In this document: positions 8,954 through 17,115 of the stretch, one piece after another
Layout: every line of letters starts with the position of its first letter
Numbering within the stretch: the stretch's first letter is position 1
Assembly: GCF_003470665.1 (NCBI RefSeq)
Contig: NZ_QRJZ01000017.1
Location: 1 to 48,740, forward strand
DNA: 48,740 bases
Direction: 5' to 3'
DNA from: Collinsella sp. AM17-1
GTDB lineage: Bacteria; Actinomycetota; Coriobacteriia; Coriobacteriales; Coriobacteriaceae
Made by a program: the position numbers and the translations under genes
Notes under the pieces: model-generated
The model's database searches: none
Told to the model about the DNA's origin: nothing
The model's input: only the letters and a program-made list of their open reading frames with translations

Positions 8954-8975
8954 CGGAGTTCATAAACCAAGCGAA

Positions 8976-9007
8976 GGGGGCGGTCCAGACGGGCCGCCCC
9001 CTTTCTT
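8976..9007. terminator. Shared terminator between convergent genes
   Basis: An 11-bp stem GGGGGCGGTCC (8976-8986) with GGGCCGCCCCC (8991-9001), one wobble, is followed by TTTCTT on the + strand. Confidence 0.8.
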
Positions 9008-9031
9008 GTCTCGAAAATCTACCGGGGTGGA

Positions 9032-10480
9032 TTAGCGGCGCTCGAGGACCGCTACGGTTTCGGTGTGGTCGGTATGGGGGAACATGTCGACGGGCGTGAT
9101 CTTGAGCAGGCGATAGCCTCCGTCGAGGAGCTGGTGCAGGTCGCGCTCTTGGGTCACAGGGTTGCAGCTGATATAGGTGATGCGGCGCGGCTTGAGTGCG
9201 CAGGCGGCTTCGAGGAACTCGGGGGTGGAGCCGGCGCGCGGCGGGTCGATGGAAAGGACATCGATCCGCTCGTTGTTGTCGGCGGCGTCCAGGATGTAAT
9301 CGGTGGCGTCGTCGGCCATAAACCAAGCGCTGCGGGTGAGGCCGTTGAGCTCGGCATTGCGACGTGCGTCGGCAATGCCCGCCGGGTTGCGCTCCACGCC
9401 GAGCAGCATAATGCCGATGCCCTTGTCCTGGGCATCCTTCGCGGCGCACAGACCGATGGTGCCGCTACCACAGTAAGCGTCCATAAGAATGTCACCCTGC
9501 TGCAGGTCCATGCCGTCAATCGCGAGCTGATAGAGCAACTCGGTCTGCTGCGGATTGGTCTGGTAGAACGCGGTGGGGGAGATATCGAACTCGCAGCCGA
9601 GCAGCTGGTCGCGCATGCATTCGGCGCCATAGACGATACGAGTCTCCTCACCCAAGATGGCATTGCCGGGGCGACCGTTGATGTTCTGAGCGACGGTGAC
9701 GATATGCGGATCAAGCGCCGCGACGGCTTCAAAGAACTCCTGCGCATGCGGCAGGTCGCGCTGAGCGGTCACGAGGGTGACCATAATCTGGTCGGTGCGC
9801 CAGCCGCAGCGAACGACGGCATAGCGAAGCAGCCCCAGATGCTTGTCTTCGTTAAAGGCGGGAATATGCAGACGTTCGGCCTCGCGAGCGATGCCGTTGA
9901 GAATCTGACGAGCGCCCGGCGCCTCGACAGGGCATTCAGGAACAGCAACGATTCTGTGTGTCCCACGTTCAAAAAAGCCGCAGCGGACAGCGCCCTCTTT
10001 GCCGGGAGCAAACGGAGTGGCAGCCTTATGACGAAAACCACGCGGCGCAGGATATTTGCCCGGGTCTCCCAGGGTGACTCCCATACCGCGAATGGGGTCG
10101 ACGCTAATGCCCTCGCGCTCGCAGAGCTCAGCAAACAGCTCCTCCATAGCAGCCTGCTTGGCCGCCAACTGCTTCTTATAAGGACGATTGAGCGCCGTAC
10201 ACCCACCGCAAGCTTTCATGATCGAACAGGGAGACTTGGGGTCCACAGCCTTACGCGCAGGCTGAGCCGAATCCTTGCGCGAGCCTTTGGAGCGAACGTG
10301 AGGCGCCTTATCCCCGCCCTGACGAGAGCCAGAACGCTTGGTCTTAACCTTGCCCTTCGCCGACTTACCCTTCGCATCCTGAGACGACTTGGATTTCTTA
10401 GAAGATTTTTTCTCCTCCGACCCCTCAGCCGCCTCGATCAAAGCACGACGAGCCTTACGCTCCGCACGAGATTCTGCCAT
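9032..10480 (-). CDS. 23S rRNA (uracil-C5)-methyltransferase, TrmA/RlmD family
   Basis: This is a 482-residue SAM-dependent RNA m5U methyltransferase. An iron-sulfur cluster signature C85-x5-C91-x2-C94 (CSIMKACGGC) is followed by the catalytic domain with QTNPQQTELLY, the SAM motif DAYCGSGTIGLCAA, DPPRAG and the catalytic cysteine in YISCNP close to the C-terminus. These fit RlmD/RlmCD-type enzymes acting on 23S rRNA. The first 80 residues are an unusual Lys/Ser-rich basic tail, probably RNA-binding and disordered, and no TRAM domain is seen. The ATG at 10480 has a GGAG site upstream; the frame extends further up through a palindromic repeat and is not coding there. Confidence 0.9.
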   Translation of the reverse strand: MAESRAERKARRALIEAAEGSEEKKSSKKSKSSQDAKGKSAKGKVKTKRSGSRQGGDKAPHVRSKGSRKDSAQPARKAVDPKSPCSIMKACGGCTALNRPYKKQLAAKQAAMEELFAELCEREGISVDPIRGMGVTLGDPGKYPAPRGFRHKAATPFAPGKEGAVRCGFFERGTHRIVAVPECPVEAPGARQILNGIAREAERLHIPAFNEDKHLGLLRYAVVRCGWRTDQIMVTLVTAQRDLPHAQEFFEAVAALDPHIVTVAQNINGRPGNAILGEETRIVYGAECMRDQLLGCEFDISPTAFYQTNPQQTELLYQLAIDGMDLQQGDILMDAYCGSGTIGLCAAKDAQDKGIGIMLLGVERNPAGIADARRNAELNGLTRSAWFMADDATDYILDAADNNERIDVLSIDPPRAGSTPEFLEAACALKPRRITYISCNPVTQERDLHQLLDGGYRLLKITPVDMFPHTDHTETVAVLERR

Positions 10481-10587
10481 CAATAACTCCACTAATTCAT
10501 GAATTAAAGCTGCAAGTATTGTACCGTGCCAAGCCAGCAGACGATATACAAGCGGTTTATTCGTGTCAGTGATAAGCCCAACGACGG

Positions 10588-10726
10588 TTGCCCGCCGCGT
10601 GAGGGGTGTGGGGGTTAAGTTTATCGCGAGTTCCGCACGAACAGGAGGCCACTTAATGTGGCCTCCGTCGTGAGCAGGACTGTAGAGCAGGAAACTTAAC
10701 CCCCACACCCCTCACGCGGCGGGCAA
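10588..10726. repeat. 139-bp element bounded by 35-bp perfect inverted repeats
   Basis: The arms 10588-10622 and 10692-10726 are perfect 35-bp inverted repeats. The 69-nt centre holds a second hairpin, GGAGGCCAC (10644-10652) and GTGGCCTCC (10658-10666), with flanking CACGA/TCGTG pairing. It has no coding content. The nested structure looks like a MITE or a large extragenic palindrome. It sits between divergent genes, upstream of the amino-acid ABC promoter. Confidence 0.85.
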
Positions 10727-10733
10727 ACTTGCC

Positions 10734-10762
10734 TTGTGCTCTATCACGCTAAAGTGTATGAT
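10734..10762 (+). promoter_or_regulatory. Promoter of the amino-acid ABC operon
   Basis: TTGTGC (10734-10739), a 17-nt spacer, then TATGAT (10757-10762), 57 nt before the ATG of the binding-protein gene. TAAAGTG occurs between the two boxes (10748-10754). Confidence 0.65.
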
Positions 10763-10780
10763 TCTGAACGTTACATGTCT

Positions 10781-10800
10781 CACTTTACCTAACTAAAGTG
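10781..10800. promoter_or_regulatory. Palindromic operator CTTTA-N6-TAAAG
   Basis: CACTTTA (10781-10787) and TAAAGTG (10794-10800) are a perfect inverted repeat spaced by 6 nt, just downstream of the -10 box. On the opposite strand the inner 16 bp reads CTTTAGTTAGGTAAAG. That is 15 of 16 identical to the site at 33989-34004 before ilvE. A third TAAAGTG half-site lies in the promoter spacer. A repressor that responds to amino acids is the simplest guess; its identity is unknown. Confidence 0.6.
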
Positions 10801-10818
10801 CCACCAAGGGGGAATACC

Positions 10819-11679
10819 ATGAATACCGATATGTCTCGTCGTCAGTTTGTTGGTCTAGCCGGCTCGCTCGCCACGGTGCTTGGCCTTGGTCTTGTCGGCT
10901 GCGGCGGTGGTGCTGGCAAGGGCTCCGCTGCTGGTTCTGCCGCGGCCAAGGATGTGAAGGGCGCCGCGGAGTCCAAGAAGCTCGTGGTGGGCTTTGACAA
11001 GTCCTACCCTCCGTACGGCTTTGTGGGCGATGACGGCGAGTACACGGGCTTTGACCTTGACCTTGCCAAGGCCGTTGCCGATAAGCAGGGCTGGGATGTC
11101 GATTACGAGGCCATCGATTGGGATGCCAAGGACACGCTGCTCAACTCCGGCGCCATCAACTGCATCTGGAACGGCTTTACCATGGAGGGCCGCGAGGACG
11201 ACTACACGTTCTCCGAGCCGTATATGCTCAACGAGCAGGTGTTGGTGGTCAAGAAGGACGCGGGTATCAAGAGCTGGGACGATCTTGCCGGCAAGACCGT
11301 GATTACCCAGACTGATTCCGCTGCGCAGGATGTGCTCGAGGGCGACCAGAAGGATCTGGCCGCGACGTTTGCCACGCTCGATACCATCGGTGAGTACAAC
11401 ACGGCGTTTATGCAGCTCGAGAGTGGTGCGGTCGATGCCGTTGCCTGTGACCTCTCGATCGCTCAGTATCAGCTGGCCGCCAAGCCCGATGCCTATACGC
11501 AGCTCGACAAGCCGCTGTCCAGCGAGCACTACGCCGTCGGCTTTAAGAAGGGCGACACCAAGTCGGCCGATGCTGTAACCGAGTCACTCAAGGCGCTCTA
11601 CGAGGGCGGCACGGTCAAGGACCTGTGCGATAAGTATTCAAGCTATGGTCTTTCCTTCGACAACTGGGTGCTCAAATAG
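10819..11679 (+). CDS. Amino-acid ABC transporter substrate-binding lipoprotein
   Basis: This is a 286-residue family 3 solute-binding protein. The N-terminus has a twin-arginine motif SRRQFVGLAG (residues 6-15) followed by a hydrophobic stretch and lipobox LVGC (C28), so it is probably Tat-exported and lipid-anchored. The mature domain contains KKLVVGFDKSYPPYGF, YTGFDLDLAKAVADK and the C-terminal ALYEGGTVKDLCDKYSSYG, all typical of polar amino-acid binding proteins. The ligand is not deducible. The ATG at 10819 follows AAGGGGGAA. First gene of a three-gene operon; its stop codon lies at the edge of a large intercistronic hairpin. Confidence 0.93.
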   Translation: MNTDMSRRQFVGLAGSLATVLGLGLVGCGGGAGKGSAAGSAAAKDVKGAAESKKLVVGFDKSYPPYGFVGDDGEYTGFDLDLAKAVADKQGWDVDYEAIDWDAKDTLLNSGAINCIWNGFTMEGREDDYTFSEPYMLNEQVLVVKKDAGIKSWDDLAGKTVITQTDSAAQDVLEGDQKDLAATFATLDTIGEYNTAFMQLESGAVDAVACDLSIAQYQLAAKPDAYTQLDKPLSSEHYAVGFKKGDTKSADAVTESLKALYEGGTVKDLCDKYSSYGLSFDNWVLK

Positions 11680-11783
11680 CGGCTTTCCCAGGCACCCGAT
11701 TTTGCCGTTCAAACCGTCGCTTGCGTACATTTAGTACGCGGCGCTCCTCTTTCACGGCAAACTCGGGCACCTGGAAAACCCGC
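11679..11783 (+). promoter_or_regulatory. Large intercistronic hairpin inside the ABC operon
   Basis: Arms 11679-11708 and 11754-11783 are complementary at 25 of 30 positions. Between them GCGTAC (11723-11728) and GTACGC (11734-11739) form an inner hairpin. There is no T tract. It starts at the stop codon of the binding-protein gene and ends before the permease start. This position suits mRNA stabilisation or partial termination, so that binding protein is made in excess over permease. Confidence 0.6.
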
Positions 11784-11829
11784 TTTAGCATTGGGTTCGC
11801 TGTTCCGTTACTGTGAAAGAGAGCTTGGG

Positions 11830-12483
11830 TTGTCTATTCAGGTCATGATGCAGATGCTTGGCCAGGGATTCTTGGTCAGCTTGCAGCTGTTTGTGCTGAC
11901 GTTGCTCGGGTCGATTCCGCTGGGAATCCCCGTGGCGTTTATGCGCATGAGCAAGGTCGCGCCGCTGCGTTGGATTGCGCGCATCTATATTTCGGTGATG
12001 CGCGGCACGCCGCTTATGCTGCAGATGTTTGCGATCTACTTTGCCCCGTACTACGTGTTTGGCATCTCGCTCACGCCCGATTCCAAATGGACGGCGTGCG
12101 TTGTGGCATTCATCATCAACTACGCCGGCTACTTTGCCGAGATCTATCGCTCGGGCCTGCAGTCGATTCCGCGTGGTCAATATGAGGCCGCCGAGGTGCT
12201 GGGCTACTCGCGTCTGCAGACATTTTTGTACATCGTGATGCCGCAAGTTGCCAAACGCATTTTGCCGGCGATGGGCAACGAGATCATCACGCTGGTCAAG
12301 GACACATCGCTGGCGTTTGCCATCGGCGTGGGGGAGATGTTCTCGACGGCCAAGGCGCTGGTTGCCTCGCAAGTGAGCATGGTGCCGTTTGCGATCGCGG
12401 CGCTGATTTACTGGGTCTTTAACTTTGTGGTCGAGATGCTGCTGGGCGCCGCCGAAAAGAAGCTGGACTATTATCATGACTAA
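11830..12483 (+). CDS. Amino-acid ABC transporter permease (HisM/GlnP family)
   Basis: This is a membrane subunit of the importer, 217 residues from the chosen start, with about five hydrophobic segments. The EAA motif region reads GQYEAAEVLGYSRLQTFLYIVMPQ, the coupling helix that contacts the ATPase. IYISVMRGTPLMLQMF is the hallmark segment of polar amino-acid permeases. No ATG fits: the frame opens with TTG at 11791, but TTG at 11830 has the better purine-rich site (GAAAGAGAG, 7 nt) and starts just before the first membrane helix. Both are possible. The end overlaps the ATPase gene by 8 nt. Confidence 0.9.
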   Translation: MSIQVMMQMLGQGFLVSLQLFVLTLLGSIPLGIPVAFMRMSKVAPLRWIARIYISVMRGTPLMLQMFAIYFAPYYVFGISLTPDSKWTACVVAFIINYAGYFAEIYRSGLQSIPRGQYEAAEVLGYSRLQTFLYIVMPQVAKRILPAMGNEIITLVKDTSLAFAIGVGEMFSTAKALVASQVSMVPFAIAALIYWVFNFVVEMLLGAAEKKLDYYHD

Positions 12484-13240
12484 CTCAGTGATGAAAATCG
12501 AAAGCGCGCGTAAGGCGTTTGGCGGCAATGAGGTGCTCAAGGATATCTCACTCGAAGTCAAGCGCGGTGAGGTCGTGGCGATTATCGGACCTTCGGGCGG
12601 CGGTAAGTCTACGCTGCTGCGGTGTGCCACGCTGCTCGAGACACTCGACGGAGGCTCTCTCTCGTTTGGCGACCTTGCCGTTGCGACGGACGCGGGGCCG
12701 GGTGCGGTCTATGCGAAAGGCGACGTGCCCAAACAGGCGCGCTCGCGGTTTGGTCTGGTGTTCCAGAACTACAATCTGTTCCCGCACTATACGGTGATGA
12801 AAAACATCATCGACGCGCCGATCCGCGTGCTTAAGCGCCCGCGCGAGCAGGCGGAGACGCGTGCGCGTGAGTTGATCGCGCAGATGGGGCTTACGGGCAA
12901 CGAGAACAAGGTGCCGTGTGAGCTTTCGGGCGGTCAGCAGCAGCGCGTGAGTATTGCCCGCGCCCTGGCGCTCGATCCGGAAATCTTATTCTTTGACGAG
13001 CCGACCTCGGCACTCGATCCCGAGCTGACGGCCGAGGTGCTGCGTGTCATTAAGGACCTGGCGGCGCAGAATATGACGATGGTAATCGTGACCCACGCGA
13101 TGCAATTTGCGCGCGATGTTGCCGACCGCGTGGTCTTTATGGACGGCGGTCGCATTGTCGAGGAGGGATCTGCCGAGCAGGTTATCGACCATCCGCGCGA
13201 GCAGCGCACGCGTGAGTTCTTGAGCCGTATCGAGGGATAG
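12476..13240 (+). CDS. Amino-acid ABC transporter ATP-binding protein
   Basis: This is a 254-residue ATPase that powers the importer. It has Walker A GPSGGGKST, Q-loop VFQNYNLFPHYTV, signature LSGGQQQR, Walker B ILFFDEPTSALDP and the H-loop VTHAM. The match is to the GlnQ/HisP type. The ATG at 12476 overlaps the permease stop, indicating translational coupling. A second in-frame ATG at 12491 is possible. An insertion of about 15 residues (VATDAGPGAVYAKGDVPKQA) lies between Walker A and the Q-loop, a feature seen in some members of this family. A strong terminator ends the operon. Confidence 0.95.
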   Translation: MTNSVMKIESARKAFGGNEVLKDISLEVKRGEVVAIIGPSGGGKSTLLRCATLLETLDGGSLSFGDLAVATDAGPGAVYAKGDVPKQARSRFGLVFQNYNLFPHYTVMKNIIDAPIRVLKRPREQAETRARELIAQMGLTGNENKVPCELSGGQQQRVSIARALALDPEILFFDEPTSALDPELTAEVLRVIKDLAAQNMTMVIVTHAMQFARDVADRVVFMDGGRIVEEGSAEQVIDHPREQRTREFLSRIEG

Positions 13241-13275
13241 ACTCAGGTATTTACTCAACTATTAATTGAGGCGAA

Positions 13276-13310
13276 GCCGCCACAGGTCTTACGGTCTGTG
13301 GCGGCTTTTT
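13276..13310 (+). terminator. Terminator of the amino-acid ABC operon
   Basis: A perfect 10-bp stem GCCGCCACAG (13276-13285) with CTGTGGCGGC (13296-13305) is followed by TTTTT. Confidence 0.92.
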
Positions 13311-13550
13311 GTTTACATCGACGGGGTTCAATAATTGCCTCACAAGCTTGTCTCTTCCTCTCGCCGCCTGTATTCATACGTGTGCCGAAAGGTATGCATG
13401 GACAGCCGCCCGTGAGGGTAGGGTGGTGGCATAGGACATTTGGAGGGTGAGTCGGCTCGGCTGCCGACCATGCTGCTCCCGGGACGGCACCGACCGCGAA
13501 CTCTCCCCGTTGGCGTCGCGCATTGCGCGCGGCCCTGCAAGGAGGTCATC

Positions 13551-15626
13551 ATGGGTGCTCCCAAGACCGGTAACGTAAGGAACGTGGTGCTCGTAGGCCA
13601 AGGCGGGGTGGGCAAGACTTCACTCGCCGAGGCCATGCTCCACCTTTCCGGCAAGACCGCCCGCCTTGGCGGCCACGACGGCACCAAGCCCACGCTCGAC
13701 TATGACCCCGAAGAGGTCAAGCGTGCATTTTCCATTTCGACGACCATCGCGCCGATCGACTGGAAGGGCGCACGCATCAATGTGCTCGATGCCCCGTGTT
13801 ATCCCGATTTTATCGGCGACGCCTTTGCCGCGATGAGCGTCTGCGAGACGGCCCTGTTTGTGGTCGACGCCGAGGCCGGCCCGCAGCCTACGACGGTTAA
13901 GCTCTGGTATGCCGCCGAGGATCTGCGCCTGGCGCGTGCGGTGTTTGTAAACCGCCTGTCGCGCTCCGAGGCCAGCTTTGCGACCACCATGGACCTGCTG
14001 CAGGAGCGCTTTGGTACGCGCCTGGGCGCCGTGACTCTTCCCTGGGGCGAAGGCGAGGACTTTGACGGCATCATCGACCTGGTGCGCATGAAGGCGCGCC
14101 ATTGCAACGGCGCCGAGGCCGTTGAGTCGGAGATTCCCGAGGAGTATCGTGCCCAGGCCGAGGAGGCCCATGACCATCTGTGCGAGCTGGTGGCCGAGGC
14201 CGACGATGAGCTGATGATGAAATACTTGGAAGGCGAGGAGACGCTGACGCAGGAGGAGCTTGAAGGCCTGCTGTCTAAGGCGATCGCCGAGCGCATCTTT
14301 GTGCCGGTCTTTGCGGGCGATTGCATTAAGGAGCAGGGCGTCAACTCGCTGATGGACGACATCGCCACGTACTTCCCGGCGCCGACCGACTACGGCGAGA
14401 TGCCGCTCATCGACGGTGATTCGCTTAAGATTTCGAGTGACGATGACCGTCCGGTGGCGTTTGTGTTTAAGACGCTGGCCGATCCGCAGCAGGGCCGCAT
14501 CAGCTTTATCAAGGTGCTGACGGGCACGCTTGAGCCGGGTCTTGAGTTGGTCAACGCGCGTACCCGCAAGAGCGATCGTTTGGCTCACTTGTATGTGATG
14601 TGCGGCCGCGATATGACCGAGGTTGGCCATGCCTATGCCGGCGACATCATCGTGGCGCCCAAGCTGGCGGCAGAGACGGGTGACACGCTCTCCATTACCG
14701 GTAAGGTCGAGGCGGCGGCGTTTAAGTTCCCCAACTCGCAGTACCGCATTGCCATCGAGGCCGAGAACCGCGGCGACGAAGAGAAGCTCTACACGTTTAT
14801 CGAGAAGGCCTGCAAGGCAGACCCGACCATGAGTATCGATCGTGACGAGGAGACGGGCCAGACTATCATCTCCGCCGTGGGTGAGGCGCAGGTTTCGGTC
14901 CTGCTCAATCGCCTTGAGGATCGCACCAAGGTCGTGGCCAAAAGCGTGCCGATCCGCATTCCGTATCGCGAGACCATCCGCCGTACGGCGAGTGCACAGG
15001 GCCGCCACAAGAAGCAGACCGGCGGTGCCGGTCAGTATGGCGACTGCTGGCTGCGCGTTGAGCCGCTCATTGGGCCCGACGGCACAAGCGATGGCTATGA
15101 GTTCGTGGACGAGGTCGTGGGCGGCCGCATCCCGCGCTCGCTGATTCCCGCCGTGGACAAGGGCGTCCAGGAGACCATGAAGGACGGTATTATTGCCGGC
15201 TACCCGCTCACGGGCATTCGCGTCGCGGTGTACGACGGTTCGTATCACAGCGTCGACTCCAACGAGATGGCGTTCCGCGCGGCGGCTCGCATCGGCCTGC
15301 GCAAGGCATGCGCCGATGCCGATCCAGTGGTGCTGGAGCCTATCGAGGAAATCACGGTGACGATCCCCGAGAGCTACGCCGGCGCCGTGATGGGCGACAT
15401 CTCGGCCTCGCGCGGTCGCGTGACGGGCATGGAGACCGATGAGCGCGGAGACACCGTGGTCATTGCCCAGGCGCCGCTGGCCGAGCTGACGGATTACTCG
15501 ACGCGTCTGCGCTCCATTACGCGCGGCACGGGCGACTTTACCATGAAGCCTGCGGGCTATGAGCAGGTGCCCTATGACGTTCAGGCCAAACTGGTCGAGC
15601 GCTATGAGGAGGGCCGCGCCAAGTAG
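13551..15626 (+). CDS. Elongation factor G-like GTPase with altered G motifs
   Basis: This is a 691-residue EF-G paralogue with all five domains. P-loop GQGGVGKT is at residues 16-23, and the domain IV signature region reads GRHKKQTGGAGQYGDCWLRV. The switch II motif, normally DxPGH, is DAPCY (80-84), so the catalytic histidine and its glycine are absent. The base-specificity motif NKxD is NRLS (134-137). This class of actinobacterial EF-G-like proteins is separate from canonical FusA, and its cellular role is not established. Loss of the histidine predicts slow or no GTP hydrolysis, or a different nucleotide preference. ATG 13551 follows AAGGAGG. The gene stands alone with a 5' leader of unknown length. 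Confidence 0.9.
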   Translation: MGAPKTGNVRNVVLVGQGGVGKTSLAEAMLHLSGKTARLGGHDGTKPTLDYDPEEVKRAFSISTTIAPIDWKGARINVLDAPCYPDFIGDAFAAMSVCETALFVVDAEAGPQPTTVKLWYAAEDLRLARAVFVNRLSRSEASFATTMDLLQERFGTRLGAVTLPWGEGEDFDGIIDLVRMKARHCNGAEAVESEIPEEYRAQAEEAHDHLCELVAEADDELMMKYLEGEETLTQEELEGLLSKAIAERIFVPVFAGDCIKEQGVNSLMDDIATYFPAPTDYGEMPLIDGDSLKISSDDDRPVAFVFKTLADPQQGRISFIKVLTGTLEPGLELVNARTRKSDRLAHLYVMCGRDMTEVGHAYAGDIIVAPKLAAETGDTLSITGKVEAAAFKFPNSQYRIAIEAENRGDEEKLYTFIEKACKADPTMSIDRDEETGQTIISAVGEAQVSVLLNRLEDRTKVVAKSVPIRIPYRETIRRTASAQGRHKKQTGGAGQYGDCWLRVEPLIGPDGTSDGYEFVDEVVGGRIPRSLIPAVDKGVQETMKDGIIAGYPLTGIRVAVYDGSYHSVDSNEMAFRAAARIGLRKACADADPVVLEPIEEITVTIPESYAGAVMGDISASRGRVTGMETDERGDTVVIAQAPLAELTDYSTRLRSITRGTGDFTMKPAGYEQVPYDVQAKLVERYEEGRAK

Positions 15627-15662
15627 CGCGTGGCGTTGCCTGCAACATGCATGCCGGTGCAA

Positions 15663-15697
15663 GGGCCGCTCTGGGCAATCCAGGGCGGCCCTTTTTG
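15663..15697 (+). terminator. Terminator after the EF-G-like gene
   Basis: A 12-bp stem GGGCCGCTCTGG / CCAGGGCGGCCC with a 5-nt loop (one wobble pair) and a TTTTT tail. Confidence 0.88.
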
Positions 15698-15701
15698 ATC
15701 C

Positions 15702-15756
15702 CTGGGGGACGGAGGAAAACGGATCATTTTAGGTTTTGGGGCAGCTTGGTCTGCCC
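15702..15756. repeat. GGGGGAC-bounded palindrome at the nuclease 3' end
   Basis: GGGGGAC and GTCCCCC close a unit that also contains the hairpin GGGCAG-CTTGGT-CTGCCC. The right arm includes the nuclease stop codon. It may act as a terminator for the minus-strand gene. Its GGGGAC start resembles the other palindrome families of the window. Confidence 0.5.
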
Positions 15757-16733
15757 TAGTCCCCCGAGGCCTGATTGCGGCCGGTGGCGTAGTCGATCTG
15801 CACGTGCGGCTGCAGATTGTAGCAATATACGTGGAAGCAGAGGGTCTTGCCGTGGTCCTCGACCGATTGCGCCTCAAGGCGCACGCCGCGGCAGACAAGT
15901 TCCTCTTCGTTGTACATGGGCGTGACGCGGTAGAGCACATGGTTGCCTGTGTCGTGGATATAGTCGAGGATCTGCTCTTCAAACGGCAGCATGCCCGTTT
16001 CGTTGAGATAGCGCGTGCCGGTGAGCAGATTCTTGCGGTTGGCGTTTTCGCCGCAGAGCGACCAGGCGATAAGGTGGCAGCGGTTGTAGAGGCTCTGACC
16101 CGGAATAAAGCCGTAGCGCTGCTGGTGCCACCCGGCGGGATGGATACGCGAGATATCGCCGCGCTTGCCCTGACCGAGCGATTCGGGACCCACGCAGGCG
16201 AGTGCCTTGCGGGTGCGGCCCAGGCTATCGAGCTTGGAGAACTTCTTAAAGCAGCCCTCTTCGGTAGCTCGCTCGTATTCGTCGAGCGTGAATGATGGCG
16301 TGCCCAACGGGTGCGTGCTGTCGGCGCGAAGGGCAACGTAGGGGTTGCCGGCGTAGTCGGGAATGCTGCTGAGATATACGCCGCGGGCGCGGTCGAGATC
16401 GGGGTTTTCGACCTCGTCGATGGGGGTGACGTTTGAAGAGGCATCGTCAGCGGTGTCGGTCGTGGCGGATTCAGAGCCATCGCCGGAGTCCTGATCATCT
16501 TCGGAGTCCGTGGAGCTCGCTGTTCCCGATTCGAGCCGGGCGACCAAGTCCGCTTCGTCGTCGGTGCGGTTGGGGCTCTCGCTTTGCTTCTCGGCCAGAG
16601 CAGCCGCCTGCTCATCGCTTTGCGGCGAGAGCAGCTTGGGCGCTCCGTCGAGCGACCCTGTGAACAGCGCAAACCCCAGCACCACGGCGGTGCCGATGGA
16701 AAGTACTTGCTTGTAGGCGGACTTGCGCGACAT
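15756..16733 (-). CDS. Secreted DNA/RNA non-specific endonuclease (EndA-like)
   Basis: This is 325 residues with an N-terminal hydrophobic segment (LSIGTAVVLGFALFTGSL) acting as signal or anchor. An acidic, Ser/Thr/Asp-rich linker of about 85 residues follows, then the nuclease domain from about residue 115. The core reads YNRCHLIAWSLCGENANRKN (215-234). The usual DRGH motif of this beta-beta-alpha-metal nuclease family is NRCH here; the general-base histidine (H220) and the metal-binding asparagine region are kept. It resembles streptococcal EndA-type membrane nucleases that degrade extracellular DNA. The ATG at 16733 is preceded by AGGAG. Nothing nearby suggests a competence role. Confidence 0.87.
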   Translation of the reverse strand: MSRKSAYKQVLSIGTAVVLGFALFTGSLDGAPKLLSPQSDEQAAALAEKQSESPNRTDDEADLVARLESGTASSTDSEDDQDSGDGSESATTDTADDASSNVTPIDEVENPDLDRARGVYLSSIPDYAGNPYVALRADSTHPLGTPSFTLDEYERATEEGCFKKFSKLDSLGRTRKALACVGPESLGQGKRGDISRIHPAGWHQQRYGFIPGQSLYNRCHLIAWSLCGENANRKNLLTGTRYLNETGMLPFEEQILDYIHDTGNHVLYRVTPMYNEEELVCRGVRLEAQSVEDHGKTLCFHVYCYNLQPHVQIDYATGRNQASGD

Positions 16734-17115
16734 TGAGGCTCCTGGCTAGACGGTTCGGAATTTACCAGTCTAGCAGGAGACGCCGCGGGCAGTTTTGCCG
16801 AACAGATTCTTAAAGATTGGGGAGGCGCACTATCGGTCCATTTGTCCTAGAAGGGACTGCGATGGTTGGGATGTGCGGGGCTATTCGACGTTTCCCAAGA
16901 TAAAACCTACCAAAATAAACCAGTCCCTTTTTGGCAGGTCAGTTAACGCAGTTCAGGTTGAGCACGCGCTAGCGAGCAGGTTCCGGGTGCGGCAAGGTGA
17001 CGTGAAACAAGCGGGCGCTGACCTTTTGGTCGCGCCCGTGCAGTTGAACGTCAGATTGCCATGCCCGGGGCCTGCGCAGCGCCGAGCGGTTACGCCGTTT
17101 GTAAACCGGCGTAAC
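16734..17115. other. Intergenic region between nuclease and larE
   Basis: 382 nt with no supportable gene. It holds the nuclease promoter region, one palindrome (16904-16939), a strong hairpin without a T tract (GGGCGC 17013-17018 with GCGCCC 17032-17037, GACC/GGTC inside), and a GTTACGCCG/CGGCGTAAC hairpin ending at the larE stop. An open frame at 16795-17178 crosses these repeats and is not considered coding. Confidence 0.6.
16904..16939. repeat. Palindromic repeat A, copy 1 (CCTACCAAAA family)
   Basis: AACCTACCAAAA, core TAAACCAGTCCCT, then TTTTGGCAGGT. It is the reverse-complement orientation of the copy at 20093-20131, with small changes. Confidence 0.8.
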
